A model generated the notes under the pieces. The model saw nothing but the letters and a program-made list of their open reading frames with translations. It did no database searches and had not been told where the DNA came from. Source: Hirschia sp964351655 (GTDB lineage Bacteria > Pseudomonadota > Alphaproteobacteria > Caulobacterales > Hyphomonadaceae). From it: DNA of 64,000 nt. Numbering within the stretch: the first letter of the stretch is position 1; the number at the start of each line of letters is the position of its first letter. The stretch covers positions 62,001 through 126,000 of the forward strand of contig CAYGPD010000002.1 of the NCBI GenBank assembly GCA_964351655.1, in the 5' to 3' direction. A program made the position numbers and the translations under genes. Below are positions 1-7,107 of the stretch, in pieces.

Positions 1-137
1 CTAAAGGAGTCGTTTCTAACGACTTCTGTAGTGGCCCCAAGTTCTTCTAAATAATGAACAAGGTTCCAAGTGAAGCTATCGTAATTATCTATTACTAATA
101 TCTTCGGGCGTTTTCGTTGGGAAGAATAGGTCGTCAT
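1..137 (-). CDS. trpG: Anthranilate synthase component II (glutamine amidotransferase), 5' part only
   Basis: Only the first 45 codons lie in the window; the gene runs off the left edge. The reverse strand begins ATG at 137 and encodes a short basic leader followed by ILVIDNYDSFTWNLVHYLEE, the hallmark N-terminus of TrpG/PabA class I amidotransferases, which supply ammonia to TrpE for anthranilate synthesis. The start codon overlaps the trpE stop as ATGA (134-137), so the two subunits are translationally coupled. The catalytic Cys/His/Glu triad lies outside the window. Because TrpE sits directly upstream, TrpG is favoured over the closely related PabA. Confidence 0.9.
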   Translation of the reverse strand, partial: MTTYSSQRKRPKILVIDNYDSFTWNLVHYLEELGATTEVVRNDSF

Positions 138-1576
138 TGGTTACTCCCCACATACCTGATGGCATCCTCGCCCGCGCGGCATAATGCGTTTGCTTTATGG
201 ACAGTCTCTTGGAACTCTTTGTCTGGGTCACTATCTAGCACGACACCGCCGCCAGCTTGGACATGTAGCTTTTGGTTTTTAATAACTGCGGTTCGCAATG
301 CGATGCACATATCCATATCACCATTGGAACCAAAGTATCCTACACCTCCGCCATACACGCCGCGCTTGTTCGTCTCAAGCTCGTTGATAATTTCCATTGC
401 TCTTATTTTGGGAGCGCCTGATACTGTGCCGGCTGGGAAACCTGCCATTAGTGCAGAAACAGCGTCCTCGCCCTTTCTTAGGTTTCCTTCAACGTTAGAA
501 ACTATATGCATAACGTGTGAATAGCGCTCTATGATGAAGCTCTCAGTGACGCTTACACTCCCGTATTCTGCAACTCGTCCGACATCATTTCGGCCTAAAT
601 CAAGTAGCATCAAATGTTCAGCAATCTCTTTAGGGTCTGCAAGTAACGTTTTTTCATTCTGTAGATCTTCACTTGGAGTTTTACCTCTAGGAAGTGTGCC
701 GGCAATTGGCCTAACGGATACTCGGTCATTGCGTAAGCGAACGAGAATTTCAGGGCTAGACCCGATGACCTGAAATCCACCAAGGTTGATATAGAACAAA
801 AAGGGTGAGGGGTTTAACCGCCGCAGCGCTCTATAGAGTGAAAATGGAGGGAGGTTGAAATTTGCGGTAAATCGTTGGCTAGGAACAACCTGAAAAATAT
901 CCCCTGCTTTTATATAGTCCTGGGCCTTCTTTACCATTTCGGAATATCGAGTGGGAGACGTATTTGAAGTGAATTCTAGTGGAACTCTAGCGCGGTTTGT
1001 AGGTTTGTTAGGGGGGAGGGCAGCATCGAGTAGTGCTTCTATTTCATCAAGTCTCTTGTCTGCGTGAAAGTCATCGTCACGTATGGGAGTAGCGAGAATA
1101 ATTTCTTGTTTAACAGAGTCAAAAATCAGAATTACTGTTGGACGCATGAGTATAGCTTCTGGTACTCCCAAGCTATCATCAGGAGCTGGCGGCAACTTCT
1201 CCACATATCGGATCATATCGTATCCAAGATACCCAAATGCGCCAGCGACCATCGGAGGAACGTCTTCTTCCTCTGGAATTTCAACATCGCATACGCTTAT
1301 GAACCGACGTATATCTTTCATTGGTTCACTTGATATGTGTGTAATAGTTTCAAATGTATTGGATGGAGAGGTTATGGCTTTTCCATCTTGAACTTTCCAC
1401 CATAAATCAGGTTTTGTTCCAATAAATGAGTAACGTCCGCGCTGTTCACCTCCCAGCACTGACTCAAACAAAAATGTTCCCGCATGGGTTGGATCCAACT
1501 TTAGCATGGCTGATACAGGTGTTTCTATGTCATCCAAACGTCGTCTGATCTTTAGTTTTACTTTGGCATTACTCAT
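134..1576 (-). CDS. trpE: Anthranilate synthase component I
   Basis: 480 aa, normal length for stand-alone TrpE. It converts chorismate and ammonia to anthranilate, the first committed step of tryptophan synthesis. An N-terminal Anth_synt_I_N region contains TFLFESV at the place where the tryptophan-feedback LLES motif normally lies. The chorismate-binding domain follows, with IAGTLPRGKTPSED, the LMLLDLGRNDVGR stretch, and PAGTVSGAPKIRAMEII at about residue 380. These motifs fit TrpE better than PabB or isochorismate synthase. The gene sits 16 bp downstream of the SurA/PpiD-like gene on the same strand and overlaps trpG by 4 bp, so it is probably the middle of an operon. No leader peptide or trp attenuator is visible before it. 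Confidence 0.95.
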   Translation of the reverse strand: MSNAKVKLKIRRRLDDIETPVSAMLKLDPTHAGTFLFESVLGGEQRGRYSFIGTKPDLWWKVQDGKAITSPSNTFETITHISSEPMKDIRRFISVCDVEIPEEEDVPPMVAGAFGYLGYDMIRYVEKLPPAPDDSLGVPEAILMRPTVILIFDSVKQEIILATPIRDDDFHADKRLDEIEALLDAALPPNKPTNRARVPLEFTSNTSPTRYSEMVKKAQDYIKAGDIFQVVPSQRFTANFNLPPFSLYRALRRLNPSPFLFYINLGGFQVIGSSPEILVRLRNDRVSVRPIAGTLPRGKTPSEDLQNEKTLLADPKEIAEHLMLLDLGRNDVGRVAEYGSVSVTESFIIERYSHVMHIVSNVEGNLRKGEDAVSALMAGFPAGTVSGAPKIRAMEIINELETNKRGVYGGGVGYFGSNGDMDMCIALRTAVIKNQKLHVQAGGGVVLDSDPDKEFQETVHKANALCRAGEDAIRYVGSNQ

Positions 1577-1592
1577 CGGATTCTCAGATAAC

Positions 1593-3497
1593 CTATTGCG
1601 TTCCGGACATCGTTTTCACAAAGTCAGCGATTGCTTCATTGTTGAACTCGACTTTAGATTCTTGAATGATTGATTCTACAAACGCCGCTTCAATATCTGT
1701 CTCTAAACTTTCAGTAATTGCTCGTTTTCCAGACACTGCCATAAGATCAAGCATTTCTGGATCGAGGTTAGTGATTTCGTCGATATAGATGACAGCGATT
1801 GATCCGTCTTGCTCAGAGGCAACGACGTAGTCTTTCTCAGATGCTCCGAGAATTTGAAAGGCCATTGCGCGTGAAACACCATCAGGAATTTCCCGACGAG
1901 ACAGATTCGTAGAAGGTGTTATATATTCTAGTTTATATTCAGCTGAAGCGTCTTTAAGGCTTCCAACATTTTTTGCTTTATCTAGAACTTTGTTTGCTAG
2001 AGTTTGAACGGCTTGAGATTTTCTGAAAGCAATCAGGCTATCTTCTGCCAGTTTTTTGATTTCAGGCAATTCAGGAATGTAGCTAGCCTCTAGGGAATCA
2101 AGACGAATAACGTAAAGGCCATTTTCTACGTCATCAAGAATTTCGCTAACTTCGCCTTCAAAGCTCATCTGACTAATAGTCTGCATCGCTGAAGGGCGAT
2201 ACACTACTCCACCCACGACTTGTCCGTTCTTTTTTCGCCCTTGGTTATCTATTGCAGCAAATGACATAAACGGGATTTCAAGTGCATCGGAGGCTTCTTC
2301 AAATGTGAAACCACCACCTATTAAGTCAAAGAATTCCTCTTGTTTTCTATCAAAGATTTTTTCTGCTTCAATTTTAGCCATTTCTTGAAAAATTTCGTCA
2401 GATACATTCTCGAAAGGCGTTGCCTCGCCAGGAATGATTTCCTCTATGATCACGCCTGTCCACTCATCACCATCCAAATTAAATGGTCCCATGTGAGTTC
2501 CAGAGGCCACAGAAAATACCGCTTTTGAATATTCTTCGTCGTCGAGATCAGAAGCTACTACTGTTCTTATTGATGTAGATATATCTGAATGCGATTCTAA
2601 TATTTTTTGGAAATCATCACCCGCCCCAATTGCGTCCACTATCTCTTGAACCGTACGACGGTTGGTAGATGTAAATTCTTTTATTTGGCGTCTTTCTGGG
2701 GCTGAGAAATCTTTTATGCGGAGATCATACATATCCCGAATATCAGCTTCCGGAATATCTACGGCTGAAATGAAGTCCGCAGGAGACATAGAAATTATGC
2801 TAACCGCTTTACGTTCAGGCTGTCTGAAAGCTGATTTGTTGTCTTCATAGAAGGATACAAGTTGTTCTTCTGAAACCTCAGTTTCGATGGGTGCTTGTTT
2901 GGCTGTAATTTTTACATATGAAAATGAACGCTGTTCAGATTGTGAAGTCATCCATACTTTGCCGAGTGAATTGGGTACATTAACACCGGTTTTTACTGCA
3001 TTTACGATATATTCTCTCGTAAAACTATCTTTTAAATCTTTTTCAAGCTGCTTAACTGTTAGGCCTTGTTGGTTGGCAAACGCTCTAAATGAGTCTTCAT
3101 CGAAGTCGCCTGTTACCGCGTTCTTAAATCTAGGTGCATTAGCAACCATCTCGGTAACTGCAAATCTGCTGGCGCGAATATTTTGGGAATCTGCGTAACC
3201 AAGGAGAGCTGTTTCACTAACCAATCCTTGAAGAATTTGTTGTACAGCGCCACTTTGAGCAGCTTCCTGACGCGTAACGTTGCGTCCTTGATTTTCGCGC
3301 ACCGAGTTTAAATATGCATCAACGCGCCGTTCTGCATCTCTTTTAACGATAAATCTATCACCTGAGCTGATTAGACCTCGAGGTTCAGCAGATGAAAACA
3401 TGTTCGGAAGTCCCATACCAGCAAGTCCGATGACGAGAAGGCCAAATATTACGAGCATAAACTTGGACCGAACCATACGACGGACAATAGACAGCAT
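1593..3497 (-). CDS. SurA/PpiD-type periplasmic peptidyl-prolyl isomerase-like chaperone
   Basis: 634 aa. A short cytoplasmic N-terminus (MLSIVRRMVRSKF) is followed by one transmembrane helix (about residues 13-31, LMLVIFGLLVIGLAGMGLP-like), so the bulk is anchored in the periplasm as in PpiD. Residues about 35-200 match the SurA_N-type chaperone domain (VTRQEAAQSGAVQQILQGLV, then the helix containing FKNAVTGDFDEDSFRAF). The middle corresponds to the PPIC rotamase domain, but the usual ASHILV-type parvulin motif is not recognisable, so isomerase activity is doubtful. By family it would assist folding of exported and outer-membrane proteins after Sec translocation. It is the first gene of a likely unit with trpE and trpG. 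It is divergent from tpiA. Confidence 0.82.
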   Translation of the reverse strand: MLSIVRRMVRSKFMLVIFGLLVIGLAGMGLPNMFSSAEPRGLISSGDRFIVKRDAERRVDAYLNSVRENQGRNVTRQEAAQSGAVQQILQGLVSETALLGYADSQNIRASRFAVTEMVANAPRFKNAVTGDFDEDSFRAFANQQGLTVKQLEKDLKDSFTREYIVNAVKTGVNVPNSLGKVWMTSQSEQRSFSYVKITAKQAPIETEVSEEQLVSFYEDNKSAFRQPERKAVSIISMSPADFISAVDIPEADIRDMYDLRIKDFSAPERRQIKEFTSTNRRTVQEIVDAIGAGDDFQKILESHSDISTSIRTVVASDLDDEEYSKAVFSVASGTHMGPFNLDGDEWTGVIIEEIIPGEATPFENVSDEIFQEMAKIEAEKIFDRKQEEFFDLIGGGFTFEEASDALEIPFMSFAAIDNQGRKKNGQVVGGVVYRPSAMQTISQMSFEGEVSEILDDVENGLYVIRLDSLEASYIPELPEIKKLAEDSLIAFRKSQAVQTLANKVLDKAKNVGSLKDASAEYKLEYITPSTNLSRREIPDGVSRAMAFQILGASEKDYVVASEQDGSIAVIYIDEITNLDPEMLDLMAVSGKRAITESLETDIEAAFVESIIQESKVEFNNEAIADFVKTMSGTQ

Positions 3498-3678
3498 AAG
3501 GATAATCTCCCAAATTAGTGTAGGCAGTTAGATTCTAACGTGCACGAGTCTTGCAGTGCTTGAGACAGCTTGCTAGGCGACCAATGCGTCTGATGCAAGA
3601 TGCGAAATGATATGAGCTACAAAAGTAGCTCTAGACGAGGTGCCAAAAAGAGCACTGTTGTAATACGGGACAATACGA
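3498..3678. other. Divergent intergenic region between the ppiD-like gene and tpiA, with a small hairpin
   Basis: 181 bp that must contain promoters for both directions. A perfect 7-bp inverted repeat with an AAAA loop lies at 3614-3631 (GAGCTAC/GTAGCTC), about 50 bp before the tpiA start. It has no T-tract, so it is not an intrinsic terminator. I cannot assign promoter elements with confidence. Confidence 0.4.
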
Positions 3679-4428
3679 ATGAAAAAAGTCAAATCCCTCA
3701 TAGTAGGGAACTGGAAAATGAATGGGCTAAGGCGTGATCTTGATCAAATAGTAGCCGTTGCAAGAAGTTTGAATGACAAAGCATTTGATGGCGACGTCGT
3801 TATTTGTCCGCCAGCAACATTAGCTGCGCTTGCATTTGATGCTGTACAAGATCTCCCGGTAAAAATTGGGGGGCAAGACTGTCATGCTGAACAAGCGGGT
3901 GCGTTTACCGGCGATATTAGTGCTGATAAATGGAAAGATCTAGGAGCAGAGTATGTGATAGTCGGTCATTCCGAGCGTCGAGAATACTACGCTGAAGACA
4001 ACTTTGGTGTGTGTGAAAAAGCCAAAGCAGTTTTACGTTCGGAACTTGTTCCTATTATCTGCATCGGTGAAAGTCTCGAAGAACGCAAATCTGGAAAAAC
4101 GCTAGCCGTTTTGAAACAGCAAATAAAAGAATGTGTACCTGAATCAGCAAAAACCGGTAAAATAGCTATAGGTTATGAGCCGATCTGGGCAATTGGGACA
4201 GGTATGACGCCTAGCTTAGAAGATATTTCTGACGCTCACACTCAAATACGCGATGTCTTGAAAGAACAAATTGGAGAGATAGCAGACGAAACTCCTATTA
4301 TTTATGGTGGTTCTATGAAGCCGACAAATGCAAAAGACATTCTTGCCTTAGCGAACGTCAACGGCGGACTTGTTGGCGGTGCTAGCCTTAAGGCTGTAGA
4401 CTTTTTAGAGATAATACGGTCGGCATAA
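3679..4428 (+). CDS. tpiA: Triosephosphate isomerase
   Basis: 249 aa, the usual TIM length. It interconverts dihydroxyacetone phosphate and glyceraldehyde 3-phosphate in glycolysis and gluconeogenesis in the cytoplasm. Visible motifs are GNWKMNG near the N-terminus (catalytic Lys), VGHSERREYY (catalytic His electrophile), GYEPIWAIGTG (catalytic Glu followed by mobile loop 6), and GGSMKPTNAKDI and VNGGLVGGASLKA, which form the phosphate-binding site. The ATG at 3679 starts directly with the conserved N-terminus. The gene is monocistronic by appearance: a strong intrinsic terminator follows it at 4447-4494. Confidence 0.97.
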   Translation: MKKVKSLIVGNWKMNGLRRDLDQIVAVARSLNDKAFDGDVVICPPATLAALAFDAVQDLPVKIGGQDCHAEQAGAFTGDISADKWKDLGAEYVIVGHSERREYYAEDNFGVCEKAKAVLRSELVPIICIGESLEERKSGKTLAVLKQQIKECVPESAKTGKIAIGYEPIWAIGTGMTPSLEDISDAHTQIRDVLKEQIGEIADETPIIYGGSMKPTNAKDILALANVNGGLVGGASLKAVDFLEIIRSA

Positions 4429-4446
4429 CCACTTTAAGAACTGAGA

Positions 4447-4494
4447 AGAGGTGTATGTGGGTTAAGAAAAGTGAGAAACATACACCTTTTTTCT
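4447..4494 (+). terminator. Rho-independent terminator of tpiA
   Basis: A perfect 10-bp stem (AGGTGTATGT at 4449-4458, ACATACACCT at 4478-4487) encloses a 19-nt loop and runs into six Ts plus TCT. It sits 20-65 bp after the tpiA stop. Confidence 0.88.
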
Positions 4495-4580
4495 AAAATA
4501 ATCAGTTTAAGGGCTTGGCGTGCGGCGCGTTAAGTGCTTTTCAGGCTGTTTGGATTCATTGATTAGGTTCTCCGACTGTT

Positions 4581-5048
4581 ATGGAAAACGCACTTCTCGC
4601 TCTAAGTCTTTTATCTTGTATTGCTCTTATCGTATCAGTACTTCTTCAACGTTCTGAAGGTGGTGCTCTGGGTATGGGAGGCGGCGGCTCAGGTGGTGGG
4701 CTAGTATCTGGACGAGGGGCAGCTGATACATTGGTGCGTGCTACTATGGTTTTGGCCGCCATTTTTTTTGTGACGAGTCTGGCACTTACGCGTATCAATT
4801 ATGAGCACTCAAAAAGTGGGTCAGAAATTTCACGTACATTAAAAGAAGAAGGCGGTTCTCTTCTTGTCGATGAACTGAGCGATTCTACAAATGGTGGTGT
4901 TGAAGAAGTAGAACCAATCGACTTGATCGATGAAGAATTATCAACAGGCGAGGTGGATACTCCCACTGCAGCAGACAAATTAGATGTTCCAGTTTCAGAT
5001 GGCACTGAAGCTGAAGAAAATCCCGCGCCAAAAACTGAAAACCAATAG
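4581..5048 (+). CDS. secG: Protein translocase subunit SecG
   Basis: 155 aa. Two transmembrane helices (about residues 2-22 and 52-70) flank the Gly-rich cytoplasmic loop that is the SecG signature (RSEGGALGMGGGGSGGG, then LVSGRGAADTLVRAT). SecG assists SecYEG/SecA-driven export at the inner membrane. After residue about 75 comes a long tail very rich in Asp/Glu/Ser/Thr (for example VEEVEPIDLIDEELSTGEVD), giving a protein longer than the roughly 110 aa of E. coli SecG. Such extended tails are common in alphaproteobacterial SecG and look disordered. It lies upstream of pyrG with a 48-bp gap, the classical alphaproteobacterial neighbour order. Confidence 0.93.
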   Translation: MENALLALSLLSCIALIVSVLLQRSEGGALGMGGGGSGGGLVSGRGAADTLVRATMVLAAIFFVTSLALTRINYEHSKSGSEISRTLKEEGGSLLVDELSDSTNGGVEEVEPIDLIDEELSTGEVDTPTAADKLDVPVSDGTEAEENPAPKTENQ

Positions 5049-5057
5049 TCATACATT

Positions 5058-5082
5058 GACGCGCGCCATACTTTGGCGCGTC
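5058..5082 (+). repeat. GC-rich hairpin between secG and pyrG
   Basis: GACGCG at 5058-5063 pairs with CGCGTC at 5077-5082, with inner CC/GG pairing. There is no T-tract, and the pyrG start lies 15 bp later. It is therefore more likely a processing or stability element, or a weak terminator, than a strong intrinsic terminator. Confidence 0.45.
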
Positions 5083-5096
5083 TATTGCTACTGTTC

Positions 5097-6731
5097 ATGA
5101 CACGATATATTTTCATAACCGGCGGTGTTGTTTCCTCCCTTGGGAAAGGGATTGCAATGGCCGCTCTAGGAGCGTTGCTTCAAGCGCGTGGCTATAAAGT
5201 TAGACTTCGTAAGCTGGATCCTTATTTGAATGTCGATCCTGGCACTATGTCACCGTATCAGCACGGTGAAGTGTTTGTGACCGATGATGGTGCTGAGACT
5301 GATCTTGATCTTGGGCATTATGAACGGTTTACAGGAGTTTCAGCACGTCAAACAGATAATGTGACGACAGGAAGAATTTATCAAAATATAATTGAAAAAG
5401 AACGTCGAGGCGATTATCTCGGCGCTACGGTTCAAGTTATTCCGCATGTTACAAATGCTATCAAAGATTTTGTTCTATCTGATGCTGGTGATGTTGACTT
5501 TGTGCTATGTGAAATTGGTGGCACGGTGGGGGACATTGAGGGGCTGCCATTTTTTGAAGCCATTCGTCAGCTAAATCAAGAATTGGATGTCCAACAAGCG
5601 GTATTCGTTCATTTAACACTATTGCCTTTTATCGCGTCGGCAGGTGAAATGAAGACTAAACCAACGCAGCATTCTGTGAAAGAACTGCGTTCTATTGGTA
5701 TTCAGCCTCATATTTTATTATGTCGATCAGAGCGTGCTATTCCAGAAAGCGAAAGACGGAAGATTGGCCTATTTTGCAATGTGAAGCATGATAGCGTAAT
5801 CGAAGCTTTAGATTCTGAGCATATTTACGAAGTGCCGCTTGATTATCATCGTCGAGGTTTGGATCGTGAGGTCTTACGCCATTTTGGGATTAATGATGCT
5901 CCAGAGCCTGACTTAAGACGCTGGAATAATATCTCTAAAATTTTACGTAGCCCTGATGGGACTGTAGATATTACAGTCGTTGGTAAGTATGTAGCTTTGC
6001 CAGATGCTTACAAATCGATGATCGAAGCGCTTCATCATGGCGGTTTAGCCAACCAAGTTCGTGTAAAGATCAAGTGGGTCTCTTCGGAATTATTTGATGA
6101 TTCGGACTCCGATCTTGCTGCAGAGCTAGATGGATCTCACGCTATACTATTGCCGGGTGGATTTGGTGAGCGTGGTGCGACTGGTAAAATTCGTGCTGCT
6201 CAATATGCCCGTGAAAAACGTATTCCATGTTTTGGAATATGTTACGGCATGCAAATGGCTGTGGTAGAGGCTGCACGTAATTTAGCTAAAATAGAAGGTG
6301 CAGGTACAACCGAGTTTGGTGCGCCAAAAGCTAAAATAGTTGGGCTGATGGAAGAGTGGACACGTGGAAACTCGAAAGAAGTGCGTACTGAAACTACTGA
6401 TTTAGGAGGGACTTTGCGTCTGGGTGCATACACTGCCGTGCTCAAGCCGGGCTCAAAGGTTGCTGAAATTTATGGAACTGAACGAATCGAAGAACGTCAC
6501 CGCCATCGTTATGAAGTAAATATTGCTTTCAAAGAGCAATTAGAGGCGGCTGGTTTGGTGTTTTCGGGGCTTTCTCCTGATGGGCAGTTGCCAGAAATTG
6601 TCGAAATTGAAGATCATCCTTGGTATATTGGTGTTCAGTATCATCCGGAGCTGAAATCGCGTCCGTTTGAGCCCCATCCATTGTTTACTTCCTTCGTTGG
6701 GGCGGCAAAAGTTCAAAGTCGTCTCGTTTAA
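5097..6731 (+). CDS. pyrG: CTP synthase
   Basis: 544 aa from the ATG at 5097. The reading frame is open 8 codons further upstream, but MTRYIFITGGVVSSLGKG is the universal CtpS N-terminus, so the downstream start is chosen. The enzyme aminates UTP to CTP using ATP and glutamine. The N-terminal amidoligase domain has the P-loop SSLGKGIAMA, the CEIGGTVGDIEGLPF segment and GEMKTKPTQHSVKEL. The C-terminal class I glutaminase domain has LLPGGFGERG, FGICYGMQ (nucleophile Cys) and GVQYHPELKSRP (catalytic His and Glu). The downstream gap contains two hairpins before rpmF. Confidence 0.97.
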   Translation: MTRYIFITGGVVSSLGKGIAMAALGALLQARGYKVRLRKLDPYLNVDPGTMSPYQHGEVFVTDDGAETDLDLGHYERFTGVSARQTDNVTTGRIYQNIIEKERRGDYLGATVQVIPHVTNAIKDFVLSDAGDVDFVLCEIGGTVGDIEGLPFFEAIRQLNQELDVQQAVFVHLTLLPFIASAGEMKTKPTQHSVKELRSIGIQPHILLCRSERAIPESERRKIGLFCNVKHDSVIEALDSEHIYEVPLDYHRRGLDREVLRHFGINDAPEPDLRRWNNISKILRSPDGTVDITVVGKYVALPDAYKSMIEALHHGGLANQVRVKIKWVSSELFDDSDSDLAAELDGSHAILLPGGFGERGATGKIRAAQYAREKRIPCFGICYGMQMAVVEAARNLAKIEGAGTTEFGAPKAKIVGLMEEWTRGNSKEVRTETTDLGGTLRLGAYTAVLKPGSKVAEIYGTERIEERHRHRYEVNIAFKEQLEAAGLVFSGLSPDGQLPEIVEIEDHPWYIGVQYHPELKSRPFEPHPLFTSFVGAAKVQSRLV

Positions 6732-6733
6732 CC

Positions 6734-6739
6734 TATAAC
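6734..6739 (+). promoter_or_regulatory. Possible -10 box in the pyrG-rpmF gap
   Basis: TATAAC matches the sigma-70 -10 consensus at 5 of 6 positions and begins 3 bp after the pyrG stop. No convincing -35 is found 16-18 bp upstream, only weak matches such as GTTCAA. If used, transcription would begin near 6746 and give rpmF a leader of about 85 nt containing the terminator-like hairpin at 6788-6819. Confidence 0.3.
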
Positions 6740-6741
6740 TA

Positions 6742-6778
6742 GGGCTTGCAATACGTGTCTTATCAGCGTATCAAGCCC
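6742..6778 (+). repeat. Strong hairpin after pyrG
   Basis: GGGCTTG (6742-6748) pairs with CAAGCCC (6772-6778), and inside it ATACG (6751-6755) pairs with CGTAT (6767-6771). This leaves a 2-nt bulge and an 11-nt loop. No T-tract follows. An alternative 5-bp pairing, CAGCG (6764-6768) with CGCTG (6778-6782), is mutually exclusive with it. This is either the 3' end of the pyrG mRNA or part of an rpmF leader. Confidence 0.6.
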
Positions 6779-6787
6779 GCTGATTTG

Positions 6788-6819
6788 GGTGGCCATGCGC
6801 CACCTTTTCCTTTTTTTTG
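6788..6819 (+). terminator. Terminator-like hairpin directly upstream of rpmF
   Basis: GGTGGC (6788-6793) and GCCACC (6799-6804) form a 6-bp stem with a 5-nt loop, followed by TTTTCCTTTTTTTT. This is a good intrinsic terminator, but the T-tract ends only 12 nt before the rpmF ATG and abuts its GAGG ribosome binding site (6819-6822). There is no room for a promoter between them, so rpmF mRNA must cross it. Confidence 0.75.
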
Positions 6820-6830
6820 AGGCTAGAAAC

Positions 6831-7013
6831 ATGGCTGTTCCAAAGCGGAAAACCTCGCCCTCTAAACGCGGTATGCGTCGTGCACACGACCGTTTGGATG
6901 GTGCTACATACATCGAAGACAAAGATTCTGGCGAATTACGCCGTCCACACCACATTGACCTGAAATCAGGTATGTACCGTGGTAAGCAAGTGCTAGAACC
7001 TAAAGAAGACTAA
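6831..7013 (+). CDS. rpmF: 50S ribosomal protein L32
   Basis: 60 aa from the ATG at 6831. It is preceded by GAGG with an 8-nt spacer; the frame is open further upstream, but that part only translates the terminator hairpin. The sequence begins MAVPKRKTSPSKRGMRRAHD and contains SGELRRPHHIDLKSGMYRG, which is typical of alphaproteobacterial L32, a small structural protein of the large ribosomal subunit. No zinc-binding cysteine set is present, so this is the Cys-less form. Its position between pyrG and eno, directly after a terminator-like structure, suggests controlled read-through or a leader-regulated transcript. Confidence 0.95.
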   Translation: MAVPKRKTSPSKRGMRRAHDRLDGATYIEDKDSGELRRPHHIDLKSGMYRGKQVLEPKED

Positions 7014-7032
7014 CGCCGCATAGGGGCCGCTG

Positions 7033-7060
7033 TTGAGCGCTCCGGCAGCGCCGTTATACT
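7033..7060 (+). promoter_or_regulatory. Candidate sigma-70 promoter of eno
   Basis: TTGAGC (7033-7038) and TATACT (7055-7060) are separated by 16 bp, matching the consensus at 4/6 and 5/6. The expected start point, about 7066-7068, coincides with the 5' arm of the hairpin that ends at the eno ATG. Confidence 0.5.
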
Positions 7061-7065
7061 AGGCA

Positions 7066-7107
7066 GGCGGTCCCAGCTTTTTCTCAAATGAGTCGAGAGG
7101 GACTGCC
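7066..7107 (+). promoter_or_regulatory. 5'-leader hairpin closing on the eno start codon
   Basis: GGCGGTCCC (7066-7074) pairs with GGGACTGCC (7099-7107) over 9 bp with one G-U wobble. Inside, TCTC (7082-7085) can pair with GAGA (7095-7098). The 3' arm includes the purine-rich ribosome binding site GAGAGGGA and ends at the base before the ATG. In the folded RNA the ribosome binding site would be occluded. Confidence 0.5.
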
